DNA from: Beijerinckiaceae bacterium
Lineage (GTDB): Bacteria; Pseudomonadota; Alphaproteobacteria; Rhizobiales; Beijerinckiaceae
Length of the DNA stretch: 64,000 bases
Assembly: GCA_009773635.1 (NCBI GenBank)
Contig: WSYC01000013.1
Coordinates: 1 to 64,000 of the forward strand
Direction of reading: 5' to 3'
In this document: in pieces, positions 45,521 to 59,738 of the stretch
How the letters are laid out: every line of letters begins with the position of its first letter
Numbering within the stretch: position 1 is the first letter of the stretch
Position numbers and translations under genes: made by a program
Notes under the pieces: generated by a model
Databases searched by the model: none
The model's input: the letters and a program-made list of their open reading frames with translations, nothing else
What the model was told of the DNA's origin: nothing

Positions 45521-46138
45521 TCAGCCCGCAGCGCGCGCCGGCACGGCGGCAGTCTCTGCCCGGATGGCGGCGACGAACATCCGGGTGACCAGCGCCGCGT
45601 AATCCTCGTGGCTGACGCGGCCGTTCTCGCGGAACCACATGTATTTCCAGTTCAGCGTGCCAAAAATCGACATCGTAACCGGGCGGATGAAATCGCGCGG
45701 CAAGCCGGGGTTGATCGCGCCGACGATACCACTGATGACATCGACGAGCCTGCGCTCGAAGCCCTTCAGTTCGCCCTGCTGCTCCGGCTGGAGCTGGCCG
45801 AGGTGATTGATCTGGATTTTGTGCTGCGCATCGGCATCGCGGTAGCATTCGAAGATGGCGACGACCACCGCGTGCAGCCGCGCCTCTGGCCGCTGGGCCG
45901 CGTCATCCGCGCCTTCGGCGGCCTCGACAAGCTCGAGGAGATGATTGCGGATGATATCGAACAGCAACGCATCCTTGGAGCGATAATAGTGGTAAAACAA
46001 GGCCTTGGAGACGCCGAGCGCCTGCGCGATCTCGCTCATCGAGGTCCGGTCGAAGCCGCGGGTCGCGAACAGGACCGCCGCTTCCCGCAGGATCGCAGCA
46101 CGCTTGTCGTCGTAGTCTGTCGCACGTGGGCGCGCCAT
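45521..46138 (-). CDS. TetR-family regulator, PaaR-like
   Basis: The 205-residue repressor has an N-terminal TetR HTH (ATRGFDRTSMSEIAQALGVS, then KALFYHYYRSKDALLFDI) and a helical ligand domain. It is the last gene of the minus-strand paaG-paaI-paaK operon, 15 bases after paaK, and its stop faces paaE. It probably senses phenylacetyl-CoA or a CoA intermediate and controls the divergent promoters near 48697-48888. Paralogues acting on fatty acid genes look similar, so the name is by context. Confidence 0.82.
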   Translation of the reverse strand: MARPRATDYDDKRAAILREAAVLFATRGFDRTSMSEIAQALGVSKALFYHYYRSKDALLFDIIRNHLLELVEAAEGADDAAQRPEARLHAVVVAIFECYRDADAQHKIQINHLGQLQPEQQGELKGFERRLVDVISGIVGAINPGLPRDFIRPVTMSIFGTLNWKYMWFRENGRVSHEDYAALVTRMFVAAIRAETAAVPARAAG

Positions 46139-46153
46139 CTCATCGCTTCCTGA

Positions 46154-47458
46154 TCAGATCTTGGGCCGGAGATCGACAATCCGCCGGGCCTTGCCCTGCG
46201 ACCGCTCGATCCCCTCGGGCGGAAGAACCGTGACCCAGGCGGTGATGCCGATCTTGTCCTTGATCCGACGGGCGAGCAGCTTCGCGGCGGCATTGGCGGC
46301 ATCCCCGACCTCGGCGCGCGCCTCGACCTTCACTTCCATTTCGTCCATCCGGCCCTCGCGGGTCAGCACGATCTGGTAATGGGCGGATAGGGCTTCGAGC
46401 GAAAGCAGGATTTCCTCGATCTGGGTCGGGAAGACGTTCACCCCGCGCACGATCATCATGTCATCGGACCGGCCGGTGACCTTCTCCATCCGCCGCATTG
46501 AGCGCGCGGTGCCGGGCAGCAGGCGTGTGAGGTCACGCGTGCGATAACGGATGACCGGCATCGCCTCCTTGGTCAACGAGGTGAAGACAAGCTCGCCTTT
46601 CTCGCCATCCGGCAGCACCGCGCCGGTCTCGGGGTCGATGATCTCCGGATAAAAATGATCTTCCCAGATGTGCAGGCCGTCCTTGGTCTCCACGCATTCA
46701 TTGGCAACGCCCGGCCCCATGACCTCGGACAGCCCGTAGATATCGACGGCGTGCATGTCGAAGGCCACCTCGATCTCGCTGCGCATGGCGTTGGTCCAGG
46801 GCTCGGCCCCGAAAATCCCGACCTTCAGCGAGGATGCACGCGGATCAAGCCCGCGACGGGTGTATTCGTCGAGGATCGCGAGCATGTAGCTTGGCGTCAC
46901 CATAATGATCTCCGGACGGAAATCCTCGATCAACGTCACCTGTCGCTCGGTCATGCCGCCGGAAATCGGAACGACGGTGCAGCCTAACCTTTCCGCGCCG
47001 TAATGCGCGCCGAGCCCGCCGGTGAAGAGCCCGTAGCCATAAGCGATGTGGCACATCATGCCGGCCCGGCCTCCCGAGGCGCGGATCGAGCGCGCGACGA
47101 CCTCTGCCCAGACGTCGATGTCGTTTTTCGTATAGCCGACGACCGTCGCCTTGCCGGTGGTGCCGGATGAGGCATGAACGCGCGCGATGCGTTCACGCGG
47201 TACCGCGAACATGCCGAAGGGGTAGTTGTCCCGCAGGTCCGCCTTGGCTGTGAACGGGAATTTCGCGAGGTCCGCGAGCGCGCGGCAATCATCAGGATGC
47301 ACACCGGCGGCATCGAACGCGGCGCGATAGTGCGGCACGTTGTCATAGGCGTGGCGCAATGTTGCTTGCAGCCGCGAGAGCTGAAGCGCGGCGATTTCGT
47401 CGCGGCTGGCAATCTCGATCGGATCAAGCGAAGCGCGGGGCGGGGTCAGGTCCAGCAT
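46154..47458 (-). CDS. paaK: Phenylacetate-CoA ligase
   Basis: The 434-residue adenylating enzyme has the ATP loop VHASSGTTGKATVVGYTK, YGYGLFTGGLGAHYGAERLG, and the late hinge GRSDDMMIVRGVNVFPTQIE typical of PaaK. It activates phenylacetate with ATP and CoA, the entry step of the pathway. The length matches the family. It lies between paaI and the TetR gene in one operon. Confidence 0.97.
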   Translation of the reverse strand: MLDLTPPRASLDPIEIASRDEIAALQLSRLQATLRHAYDNVPHYRAAFDAAGVHPDDCRALADLAKFPFTAKADLRDNYPFGMFAVPRERIARVHASSGTTGKATVVGYTKNDIDVWAEVVARSIRASGGRAGMMCHIAYGYGLFTGGLGAHYGAERLGCTVVPISGGMTERQVTLIEDFRPEIIMVTPSYMLAILDEYTRRGLDPRASSLKVGIFGAEPWTNAMRSEIEVAFDMHAVDIYGLSEVMGPGVANECVETKDGLHIWEDHFYPEIIDPETGAVLPDGEKGELVFTSLTKEAMPVIRYRTRDLTRLLPGTARSMRRMEKVTGRSDDMMIVRGVNVFPTQIEEILLSLEALSAHYQIVLTREGRMDEMEVKVEARAEVGDAANAAAKLLARRIKDKIGITAWVTVLPPEGIERSQGKARRIVDLRPKI

Positions 47459-47461
47459 GGG

Positions 47462-47899
47462 TCAGCCTTCAGGCAAAAGGGAGCCGGGAATGGAGCGCGA
47501 ATGGCCGCGGAACTCGGCGATCACGGTACCATCGGCATCGCGCACCGTGACATCGGTGATCCCCGAGCGTTCGGCGCGCTGGCGCTCGTAGGCTTCCGCG
47601 ACAAGGCGCGAGCCGAGCTTGCCCGGCGCGAGAAAGGTCACCATGCAGTGCTGCGCCACATGCCGCTGGCCATGACTGTTGCAGGCGAAGGCAAAAGCGC
47701 TGTCCGCCAGCAGGAAGATATAGCCGCCGTGGCACATGCCGTGGCCGTTGGTCATATGCGGCTGGATGGTCATCGCCATGGTCGCGCTGCCCGGCCCGAC
47801 GGCAATCCGCTCGATGCCGAGCGCGCGGGTGGCATTGTCCTCGGCCCACATGGTTTCCGCGGAAATCCGGGCGATTTCGTCTTTTGATCGACCGGCCAT
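47462..47899 (-). CDS. paaI: Hydroxyphenylacetyl-CoA thioesterase PaaI
   Basis: A 145-residue hotdog-fold thioesterase. NGHGMCHGGYIFLLADSAFA holds the catalytic region, followed by GQRHVAQHCMVTFLAPGKLG. It releases CoA from dead-end hydroxyphenylacetyl-CoA products and guards the CoA pool. ATG 47899 follows GAAGG; a TTG at 47905 is also in frame. It lies between paaG and paaK. Confidence 0.93.
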   Translation of the reverse strand: MAGRSKDEIARISAETMWAEDNATRALGIERIAVGPGSATMAMTIQPHMTNGHGMCHGGYIFLLADSAFAFACNSHGQRHVAQHCMVTFLAPGKLGSRLVAEAYERQRAERSGITDVTVRDADGTVIAEFRGHSRSIPGSLLPEG

Positions 47900-47901
47900 G
47901 A

Positions 47902-48696
47902 TCAACCTTCTCCGGTGAAGCGCGGCGCGCGCTTTTCCATGAAGGCCGTAACACCCTCGGCGTAATCATCGGTGAAACCGAGGCGGCGCATCTCGTCGCG
48001 CTCGTGGTCGAGCTGGGCATCGAGCGTGTTGGTCGCGGCAAGATGCACCGCCTGCTTGATCGCGGCGAGCGCGGCGGTCGGCTGGGTCGCCAGATGCGCG
48101 GCGAGCGCCCGCGCTTCAGCCATCAGCTCGGCATCCTCGACCGCCTTCCAGATCAAGCCCCAGCTTGCGGCCTGCTCGGCGGTGAGCGTCTCGCCCAGCA
48201 TTGCCAGTGCCTTGGCGCGCGCTTCGCCCAGAAGGTTGGTCAGCGTCCAGGTGCCGCCGGTATCCGGCAGAAGGCCGATCTTTGCAAAGGACTGGATGAA
48301 TTTCGCTGACTTCGCCGCGAGCACGATATCGCCATGCAGCGCAAGGCTCGCGCCGGCACCGGCAGCCACGCCATTGACTGCCACGATCACCGGTTTCGCC
48401 ATACCTCGGAGGCGGCGGACGAGCGGATTGTAGCGCTTCTCGACGCTTTCGCCAAGATCGTTCCGCTGCCCCGAGCCGGGCGCAACCGCACGATCCGACA
48501 GATCCTGTCCGGCGCAGAAGCCTCGCCCGGCGCCGGTCAGCAGCACCACACGACAGGCGGAATCCGACGCGAGCCCGTCCAATACTGCCGCCAGCGCGAT
48601 GTGTATCTCGACGGTGAAACTGTTGAGACGGTCCGGCCGGTTGAGCGTGACAATCGCAACGCCCCCATCCCGTTCAACAAGAACGGTGTCGCTCAT
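47902..48696 (-). CDS. paaG: 1,2-epoxyphenylacetyl-CoA isomerase PaaG
   Basis: The 264-residue crotonase-fold enzyme has RVVLLTGAGRGFCAGQDLSD and KIGLLPDTGGTWTLTNLLGE (catalytic Asp of PaaG-type isomerases). It converts the ring epoxide to the seven-membered oxepin-CoA used by PaaZ. ATG 48696 follows GGGAGGAAG. It is the first gene of the paaG-I-K-tetR operon, and its start faces the transporter operon. Confidence 0.94.
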   Translation of the reverse strand: MSDTVLVERDGGVAIVTLNRPDRLNSFTVEIHIALAAVLDGLASDSACRVVLLTGAGRGFCAGQDLSDRAVAPGSGQRNDLGESVEKRYNPLVRRLRGMAKPVIVAVNGVAAGAGASLALHGDIVLAAKSAKFIQSFAKIGLLPDTGGTWTLTNLLGEARAKALAMLGETLTAEQAASWGLIWKAVEDAELMAEARALAAHLATQPTAALAAIKQAVHLAATNTLDAQLDHERDEMRRLGFTDDYAEGVTAFMEKRAPRFTGEG

Positions 48697-48761
48697 GGTC
48701 TTCCTCCCGTGCGTCGTGCCCTTTGTCGGGCCCGGATTCTTTTTGTGCAGGGAGACTTGCA

Positions 48762-48781
48762 TTGTCCGACCGCTTGGTCAA
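48762..48781. promoter_or_regulatory. Candidate TetR operator in the divergent paaG / transporter region
   Basis: TTGTCCGACCGCTTGGTCAA matches its own reverse complement at 14 of 20 positions, with GACCG/TGGTC core half-sites. It lies 66 bases before paaG and 108 before the transporter gene, where one repressor could control both operons. The TetR regulator encoded at 45521-46138 is the obvious candidate. Confidence 0.5.
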
Positions 48782-48888
48782 TTAATAATCACAAGGATCA
48801 GAAAATCGATCCGGACCTCGGGAAGAAACGCCGGACTCCTGCCGATCGCAGGGGCTCCATGACCATGAACCGTCTGTGGGAGGATGAT

Positions 48889-50037
48889 ATGCGATTTCTG
48901 AAATCAACACCGGTGCTTGCCGGATTTGCGCTCGCCGCGGGCTTTTCGCTCGCGCCCGCCATGGCGCAGGACATCAAGATCGGCGCGGTGCTTTCCGTCA
49001 CCGGCCCGGCCTCCTTCCTCGGCGATCCCGAGGAAAAGACGTTGAAAATGTATGTCGAGGAGATCAACGCCAAGGGCGGCATCAAGGGCCGGAAGCTCCA
49101 GCTCATCACCTATGACGACGGCGGAGACGCCAACAAAGCCCGCACTTTCGCCACCCGCCTCGTCGAAGAGGACAAGGTCGTCGCGATGGTCGGCGGCTCG
49201 ACAACCGGCACGACCATGGCCATGGGCCCGGTGTTCGAGGATGCACAGATCCCCTTCATCTCGCTCGCGGGCGCGGTGGTGATCATCGAACCTCTGAAAA
49301 AGTTCGTCTTCAAGACCCCGCACACCGACCGCATGGCCTGCGAGAAAATCTTCGAGGACATGAAAAAGCGCGGCCTGACCAAGATCGGCATGATCTCGGG
49401 TACCGATGGTTTCGGCAAATCGATGCGCGATGAGTGCGTGAAGGTGAACGCGCGCTTCGGCATCGAGATCCTCGCCGAGGAATCCTACGGCCCGCGCGAC
49501 ACCGACATGACGCCGCAGCTGACGAACCTCAAGGCAAAGGCCGGCATCCAGGCCGTCGTCAACCCCGGTTTCGGCCAGGGTCCGGCGATCGTCACCCGGA
49601 ATTTCCGCCAGCTCGGAATGACCATGCCGCTCTACCAGAGCCATGGCGTCGCCTCGAAACAGTTCATCGAGCTTGCGGGCGAGGCGGCCAACGGTGTTCG
49701 CCTCCCGGCAGCAGCCCTGCTGGTGGCAGACAAGCTCCCCGCTTCCGATCCGCAGAAGCCGGTGGCGCAGGCCTATGCGAAGAAGTTCCAGGATGCGACC
49801 AGGCAGCCGGTCTCGACCTTCGGCGGCCATGCCTATGACGGGCTGATGATCCTCGCCGGCGCGATCGAGCGTGGCGGCGCCAATCCCAAGGCGATCCGCG
49901 ACGAAATCGAGAAGACCAAAGGCTTTATGGGCACCGCTGGCATCTTCACGATGAGCCCGACGGACCACATGGGTCTCGATCTCACGGCGTTCAAGATGCT
50001 GGAAATCAAGGCTGGCGACTGGGCCATCGCCGAGTAA
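48889..50037 (+). CDS. Substrate-binding protein of a branched-chain-amino-acid-type ABC transporter
   Basis: The 382-residue periplasmic protein has a Sec leader (LAGFALAAGFSLAPAMA) cleaved before QDIKIG, then the LivK/type I fold: GAVLSVTGPASFLGD, YVEEINAKGGIKGRKLQL and GGHAYDGLMILAGAIERGGA. ATG 48889 follows GGGAGGATG; longer in-frame starts lack a leader context. As it begins an operon that ends in paaZ, its ligand is probably phenylacetate or a related aromatic acid. Confidence 0.9.
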   Translation: MRFLKSTPVLAGFALAAGFSLAPAMAQDIKIGAVLSVTGPASFLGDPEEKTLKMYVEEINAKGGIKGRKLQLITYDDGGDANKARTFATRLVEEDKVVAMVGGSTTGTTMAMGPVFEDAQIPFISLAGAVVIIEPLKKFVFKTPHTDRMACEKIFEDMKKRGLTKIGMISGTDGFGKSMRDECVKVNARFGIEILAEESYGPRDTDMTPQLTNLKAKAGIQAVVNPGFGQGPAIVTRNFRQLGMTMPLYQSHGVASKQFIELAGEAANGVRLPAAALLVADKLPASDPQKPVAQAYAKKFQDATRQPVSTFGGHAYDGLMILAGAIERGGANPKAIRDEIEKTKGFMGTAGIFTMSPTDHMGLDLTAFKMLEIKAGDWAIAE

Positions 50038-50134
50038 GCGACCCCTTGCGGCCCGCCCGGCGTGCCGGGCAGACCACGCTCCCGACGATCCCTGCTCCGG
50101 CGGCCGCAAGGCCCCAGAAGGACCCGGTTCGCCC

Positions 50135-51010
50135 ATGCTCGCGCAATTCCTCCAGTTCACGATGTCCGGCCTCACCGTGGGCGCGGTTTATGCAATCGTC
50201 GGCCTCGGCTTCACGATCATCTACAATGCCTCGGGCGTGCTGAACTTCGCGCAGGGCGAGTTCGTGATGATCGGCGGCATGGTCACGGTTTTCGCGGTCG
50301 CGGCGGGCGTTCCGCTGCCGCTGGCGATCCTGCTGGCGATCGCGGTTGCTGCCATCGTTGGTGTTGCGTTGCACCGGCTGGCGATCGAACCTGCGAAAGA
50401 CGCCTCACCCGTTGTGCTGATCATCATCACCATCGGCGGCGCGCTCGTCATCCGCGGCATCGCGCAGATCGTTTTTGACAAGCAGCTGCACAAGCTGCCG
50501 GGTTTCTCCGGGGATACGCCGGTGAATTTCATGGGCGCCTCGATCCTGCCGCAGGCGCTCTGGGTGCTCGGCGGCTCCGCGCTGATCGTGACGCTGGTGA
50601 CGCTGTTTTTCGCCAAGACCATGATCGGCAAGGCCGTTCTGGCGACGGCAGCGAACCGCCTCGCCGCGCAACTCGTGGGCGTGAACACCTCGGTCATCCT
50701 CGCGATTTCCTTCGCACTGTCGGCAACGATCGGCGCCATCGCCGGCATTCTGGTGACACCGATCACCTTTACGAATTACGAGGTTGGCACCATGCTGGCG
50801 CTGAAGGGCTTCGCGGCGCTGGTGCTCGGCGGGCTCGGCTCGCCCGCAGGTGCGATCCTCGGCGGCATGGTGCTCGGGCTCTGCGAATCGCTGTCCGCCG
50901 GTTATCTGTCCTCGACCTACAAGGATGCTTTCGCCTTCCTCGTGATGATCGCCGTGCTGCTGGTGATGCCCTCGGGCCTTCTCGGCAAGCCCTCGGCGGA
51001 GCGCGTCTGA
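50135..51010 (+). CDS. livH: LivH-type permease
   Basis: The 291-residue inner-membrane subunit has about eight membrane segments and the LivH blocks GLTVGAVYAIVGLGFTIIYN, VLNFAQGEFVMIGG and KGFAALVLGGLGSPAGAILGG. With the next three genes it forms the HAAT-type importer. Its stop overlaps the livM start. Confidence 0.93.
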   Translation: MLAQFLQFTMSGLTVGAVYAIVGLGFTIIYNASGVLNFAQGEFVMIGGMVTVFAVAAGVPLPLAILLAIAVAAIVGVALHRLAIEPAKDASPVVLIIITIGGALVIRGIAQIVFDKQLHKLPGFSGDTPVNFMGASILPQALWVLGGSALIVTLVTLFFAKTMIGKAVLATAANRLAAQLVGVNTSVILAISFALSATIGAIAGILVTPITFTNYEVGTMLALKGFAALVLGGLGSPAGAILGGMVLGLCESLSAGYLSSTYKDAFAFLVMIAVLLVMPSGLLGKPSAERV

Positions 51011-51969
51011 TGGCACGCCTCATCAACAATCGCTGGGCCGAACTGGCGCTGGTCACGGGCCTCATCGTGCTCGCTGGCCTGTTGCTGCCGTCAAATTACT
51101 ATTTCCGCGTCGGCGCGCTCGTGCTGATTTCGGCGATCGCGGCGGTCGGACTGAACCTTCTGCTGGGGTTCGCGGGGCAGGTCAGCCTCGGCCATGCCGG
51201 GTTCGTCGGCATCGGTGCCTATGCCGTGGCCTTGCTGCCGACGCATTGGGGCGTGCCGACACTGGCCTCGATCTTTCTCGGCGCGGCGTTTTCCGGCGTG
51301 CTCGCGCTCGCAATCGGCCGCCCCATCCTCCGGCTCAAGGGGCATTTTCTCGCGGTGGCGACGCTTGGTCTTGGCATTCTCGTGGCGATGGTGCTCACCA
51401 ACGAGGCTCGCATCACCGGCGGACCGGACGGCATGCCGGTGCCCCGGCTCGAACTGTTGGGGACGCGAATCCGGGCACCCGAAGCCTGGTACTGGATCGC
51501 CGGCGGCACCTTGATCATCTCGATCGTCTTCGCACAGAACCTTCTCAATTCCTCGACCGGGCGGGCCTTGCGCGCGCTGCATGACAGCGAGGTCGCCGCG
51601 CGTGCAGCCGGCATCAATGTCGCTCGCGTCAAGGGGATCGTCTTCTCGATCTCGGCGGTTTACGCGTCGATTTCCGGCTCGTTGCTGGCACTGCTCAACG
51701 GCCATATCACGCCGGATACCGCGAGTTTCCTCAACTCCATCGAGCTGGTGACGATGGTCGTGCTGGGCGGCATGGGCAGCCTCGTCGGCAGTCTCGTCGG
51801 CGCGGCGGTGCTGGTCATCCTGCCGCAGGCGCTGACGGTCTTCCACGAATACGAGCACCTCCTGCTCGGCAGTTTCATCATTGCGATCATGATCTTCCTG
51901 CGTGACGGGATTGTCCCGACGTTGCGCAAGGCACTGCTCGAACGCAAGGCGCCGGAGGACAGAGTGTGA
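51010..51969 (+). CDS. livM: LivM-type permease
   Basis: The 319-residue permease has about nine membrane segments: [58 protein letters not shown] and [20 protein letters not shown]. It overlaps livH by one base and livG by four, so subunit ratios are translationally coupled. Confidence 0.93.
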   Translation: MARLINNRWAELALVTGLIVLAGLLLPSNYYFRVGALVLISAIAAVGLNLLLGFAGQVSLGHAGFVGIGAYAVALLPTHWGVPTLASIFLGAAFSGVLALAIGRPILRLKGHFLAVATLGLGILVAMVLTNEARITGGPDGMPVPRLELLGTRIRAPEAWYWIAGGTLIISIVFAQNLLNSSTGRALRALHDSEVAARAAGINVARVKGIVFSISAVYASISGSLLALLNGHITPDTASFLNSIELVTMVVLGGMGSLVGSLVGAAVLVILPQALTVFHEYEHLLLGSFIIAIMIFLRDGIVPTLRKALLERKAPEDRV

Positions 51970-52769
51970 GCCTCCTCAATCCCATAAGCCTTTTGTCCGT
52001 CAGCAATATCGGGATTTCGTTCGGCGGTATCCACGCGGTGGATGGCGTGACCTTCGAGACAAGCGCGGGGCAGATCTTCTCGATCATCGGACCGAACGGT
52101 GCTGGTAAAACCACGCTCTTCAACCTGATCTCAGGCGTCTACCGCGCTGAAAGCGGCATCGTGATGCTGGGGGGCGAGGATGTCTCAACCCTCCCGCCAG
52201 AGGCGCTGGCGGCACGCGGGCTGGCGCGGACCTTCCAGAATCTGCAGATCTTCTTCCGCATGAGCGCGCTCGAGAATGTCATGGTCGGCGCGCATGTCCA
52301 CGAGAAGCGCCGGGCGCTCTCGCACCTCTTCGGATTGCCGTCGACGGCGCGTGAAAACCGCGGGACGCGCGATGCCGCGATGGCGCTTCTTGAACGCCTC
52401 CACCTCGCAGGCGTGACGAACCGATCCGCCGGCAGCCTTTCCTACGGCCAATTGAAGCGGCTCGAAATCGCCCGCGCGCTGGCTTCACGTCCGAAGATCC
52501 TGCTGCTGGATGAGCCCGCCGCCGGCTGCAACCCCACGGAAACCGCGGAGATCGACGAGATCATCGTCGAGGTCGCGAAATCAGGCGTCGCCATCGTGCT
52601 GGTGGAGCATGACATGAAGCTCGTCATGGGCGTCTCTGACCGCGTGCTGGTGCTGACGCAGGGCCGGATGCTGATCGAGGGCACGCCGGAGGAGGTCACC
52701 AATGCGCCCGAGGTGATCGAGGCCTATCTCGGCACCGGCCTGCCCACGATGGAGGCCAGCCATGACTGA
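51966..52769 (+). CDS. livG: LivG-type ATP-binding protein
   Basis: The 267-residue ATPase has Walker [10 protein letters not shown], the LivG-specific [20 protein letters not shown], signature [16 protein letters not shown], Walker [16 protein letters not shown] and [15 protein letters not shown]. It pairs with livF to power the importer. GTG 51966 overlaps the livM stop. Confidence 0.94.
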   Translation: MSLLNPISLLSVSNIGISFGGIHAVDGVTFETSAGQIFSIIGPNGAGKTTLFNLISGVYRAESGIVMLGGEDVSTLPPEALAARGLARTFQNLQIFFRMSALENVMVGAHVHEKRRALSHLFGLPSTARENRGTRDAAMALLERLHLAGVTNRSAGSLSYGQLKRLEIARALASRPKILLLDEPAAGCNPTETAEIDEIIVEVAKSGVAIVLVEHDMKLVMGVSDRVLVLTQGRMLIEGTPEEVTNAPEVIEAYLGTGLPTMEASHD

Positions 52770-53493
52770 GTTTGATGTGGCCGCCGCCCCCGCGATGCTC
52801 GATATTCACGGTCTCGTCGGCGGTTATGGCCGGATCGAGGTCCTGCATGGCGTTGATCTTACGATCCGCGAGGGCGAAATCGTCACGCTGATCGGCGCGA
52901 ACGGCGCGGGCAAGACGACGCTTCTGCGCGCGATTTCGGGCGTCCAGCCCGTTACCGGCGGCTTGATTGCCTTCGAAGGCGAGCCGATCATCGCGCACCC
53001 CCCCCATGCGCGCGTCGCGGCCGGCATCATCCAGGTGCCGGAGGGCAGGCAGGTGTTCCGGCCGATGAGCGTCGAGGACAACCTGCGTCTGGGGGCATAC
53101 CGCCGCAGGAAGGCTCCGGAGGCCGATCTTGAGCGCGTTTATGCGATGTTCCCGATCCTGCGCGAGAAGCGCCACCTCGCTGCCGGCGGGCTCTCCGGTG
53201 GCCAGCAGCAGATGCTCGCGATCGGCCGCGCGATCATGGGTGATCCGCGCCTGCTGTTGCTCGATGAGCCCTCGATGGGCCTCGCGCCGATCATCGTGGC
53301 ACAGATTTTCGACGTGATCCTCAAGCTGAAGGCAACGGGAATCACGATTTTTCTCGTCGAGCAGAACGCCAATGCGGCGCTGGCGATTTCCGATCGCGCC
53401 TATGTGCTGGAGACCGGGCGGATCGCACTCTCCGGCACCGGCCGCGAGATCGCCGCCAACGCCGATGTCCGCAAGGCCTATCTCGGTATCTGA
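52762..53493 (+). CDS. livF: LivF-type ATP-binding protein
   Basis: The 243-residue ATPase has Walker [32 protein letters not shown], signature LSGGQQQMLAIGRAI and Walker B LLLLDEPSMGLAPI. It overlaps livG by eight bases. paaZ begins 31 bases after its stop, tying the transporter to the phenylacetate pathway. Confidence 0.94.
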   Translation: MTEFDVAAAPAMLDIHGLVGGYGRIEVLHGVDLTIREGEIVTLIGANGAGKTTLLRAISGVQPVTGGLIAFEGEPIIAHPPHARVAAGIIQVPEGRQVFRPMSVEDNLRLGAYRRRKAPEADLERVYAMFPILREKRHLAAGGLSGGQQQMLAIGRAIMGDPRLLLLDEPSMGLAPIIVAQIFDVILKLKATGITIFLVEQNANAALAISDRAYVLETGRIALSGTGREIAANADVRKAYLGI

Positions 53494-53524
53494 CGACCGC
53501 ATGTCGACACCCCGGAGGGACACA

Positions 53525-55567
<2,043 letters not shown>

Positions 55568-55570
55568 ATG

Positions 55571-56358
55571 TCAGCTGTTGCGGCCATCCTTGCGCAGCGT
55601 CGGCAAGCCGATGCCCGCTGCGTCAAAGCCGCCATCCACCGCCAGCACCTGCCCGGTAATGTAGCTCGCCTGATCGGAGCACAGGAAATAGATCGCCGCC
55701 GCCAGTTCTTCTTCCAGCCCGTAGCGGTTGAGCGGGATGGCATCGTGATAATCCCGCCGGATTTCCGGGCTATGGACGGCTTTCGCCATCGCGGTATCGA
55801 CCGGGCCAGGCGCAACGGCGTTGACGCGGATCCTGAGACTGGCGAGTTCGACGGCCTGCTGCTTGGTGAGGTGCGTCAGCGCCGCCTTGCTGGTGCCATA
55901 GGCAACCCGCAGCGTCGACGCCCGCAGGCCCGAGATCGACGTGATGTTGACGATCGCGCCGCCCTGCTCACGCAGCAGCGGTGCGGCGGCCAATGTCGCC
56001 AGAAACGGGCCGGTCAGGTTGACCGCGAGCACGCGCGCCCATTCCTCCGGTGTCGTCTCCAGCACCGGCTTGAACACCGCGATGCCCGCGTTGTTCACGA
56101 GCGCATCAAGCCGGCCGAAACGGGCCTTGACGGCCGCAACAGCGGCAAAAACGGCGGTTGCATCGGCGATATCGACCTCAAGTGCCAGCGTGGCCTCCGG
56201 CGCATCGAGCGCCTTCATCGTCGCACGCAAGGTATCCTTGTCGATATCGAGCAGCGCGACGCGCCAGCCCTCGGCGAGAAAGCGCTTTGCTGCCGCAAGC
56301 CCGATGCCACGCGCGGCGCCGGTAACCAGCGCAACCCTGCCGCTCTCGGTCATCCCGC

Positions 56359-56362
<4 letters not shown>
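55571..56362 (-). CDS. SDR family oxidoreductase
   Basis: A 263-residue short-chain dehydrogenase with [20 protein letters not shown] (cofactor), [24 protein letters not shown] (Ser) and [13 protein letters not shown] (Tyr/Lys). Asp in LLDIDKDTL suggests NAD. The GTG at 56362 overlaps the gcvP stop (GTGA), so it is coupled to gcvP; an inner ATG lies at 56353. The substrate is unknown. Being downstream of a glycine riboswitch gene suggests an amino acid or one-carbon role, but this is only context. Confidence 0.85.
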
Positions 56363-59223
<2,861 letters not shown>

Positions 59224-59325
59224 GGCAAGGCGCTCCTCAGGCGGTGAAGGCGGGACAGGCGAATGGGAGCCGCGGGCGCTCGCAAGCGCCTGCAGCAGGA
59301 AATGGACTGACTTGATGGGTGCTCA

Positions 59326-59371
59326 ACCGGCACGGCATGCAGACGACCTCGCTCCCCGGCAGCGTGCCGGT
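59326..59371 (-). promoter_or_regulatory. Leader hairpin between the glycine riboswitch and gcvP
   Basis: ACCGGCACG (59326-59334) is exactly complementary to CGTGCCGGT (59363-59371), giving a nine-base stem after the second aptamer. No T-run follows on the minus strand, so this expression platform may not be a simple terminator; it could act with Rho or through structure near the start codon 100 bases on. Confidence 0.4.
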
Positions 59372-59378
59372 GTCGATC

Positions 59379-59535
59379 GCCCCATCTGTCGCTTGTGCCT
59401 GAGAATGTTATCCCGTCGGCGGGCGCCTCGGATGGCGCCACTTTCCAGATGTTCGATGTCGTGGTCCTTTTGCCTGAGAGTTTCCGGGGCGGTTGCTCCT
59501 TCGGCGCCGCTGCGCGAGCAGCGATCTCTCCCGAC
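59379..59535 (-). ncRNA. Tandem glycine riboswitch
   Basis: On the minus strand the first aptamer reads GGGAGAG, then GCCGAAGGAGCAACCGC and AAACTCTCAGGCAAAAGGAC. After a short linker the second reads ATCTGGAAAG, GCGCC stems, and ATTCTCAGGCACAAGCGACA. The paired CTCAGGCAAAAGGAC-type cores and the two-aptamer layout are those of the gcvT-type glycine riboswitch. It precedes gcvP by 155 bases and should raise gcvP expression when glycine is abundant. Confidence 0.93.
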
Positions 59536-59544
59536 GACGGCGGG

Positions 59545-59573
59545 AAACTAGCGGAGTGACCCCGCCGTGTAAA
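59545..59573 (-). promoter_or_regulatory. Promoter of the riboswitch-gcvP transcript
   Basis: On the minus strand TTTACA (59568-59573), a 17-base spacer and TAGTTT (59545-59550) put the start of transcription near 59538, just before the first aptamer stem. The spacing fits well; the -10 match is moderate. Confidence 0.55.
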
Positions 59574-59738
59574 GCGAGGCATGCCCGGAATGCCCCGCAC
59601 AAGAACAAGGTTTTCCGCGCAAATGACGCCTCTCGCAGGTCGGGTCGGAAAAAAGAATGACAGGGGCCTTCCCTCTCCGCATGCCGCGCGGCTAGCTTGG
59701 CGCCTGCGCCAGCCCCGAACCCGAGACAGGACACCCCG

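Noticed and set aside
48334-48888. Upstream extension of the transporter binding-protein frame
   Set aside because: It would place the secretion signal in the middle of the protein and overlaps paaG. The ATG at 48889 has a good ribosome-binding site.
59379-59535. Riboswitch considered as belonging to ghrA
   Set aside because: The aptamers fold on the minus strand and lead into gcvP; ghrA lies on the other strand.
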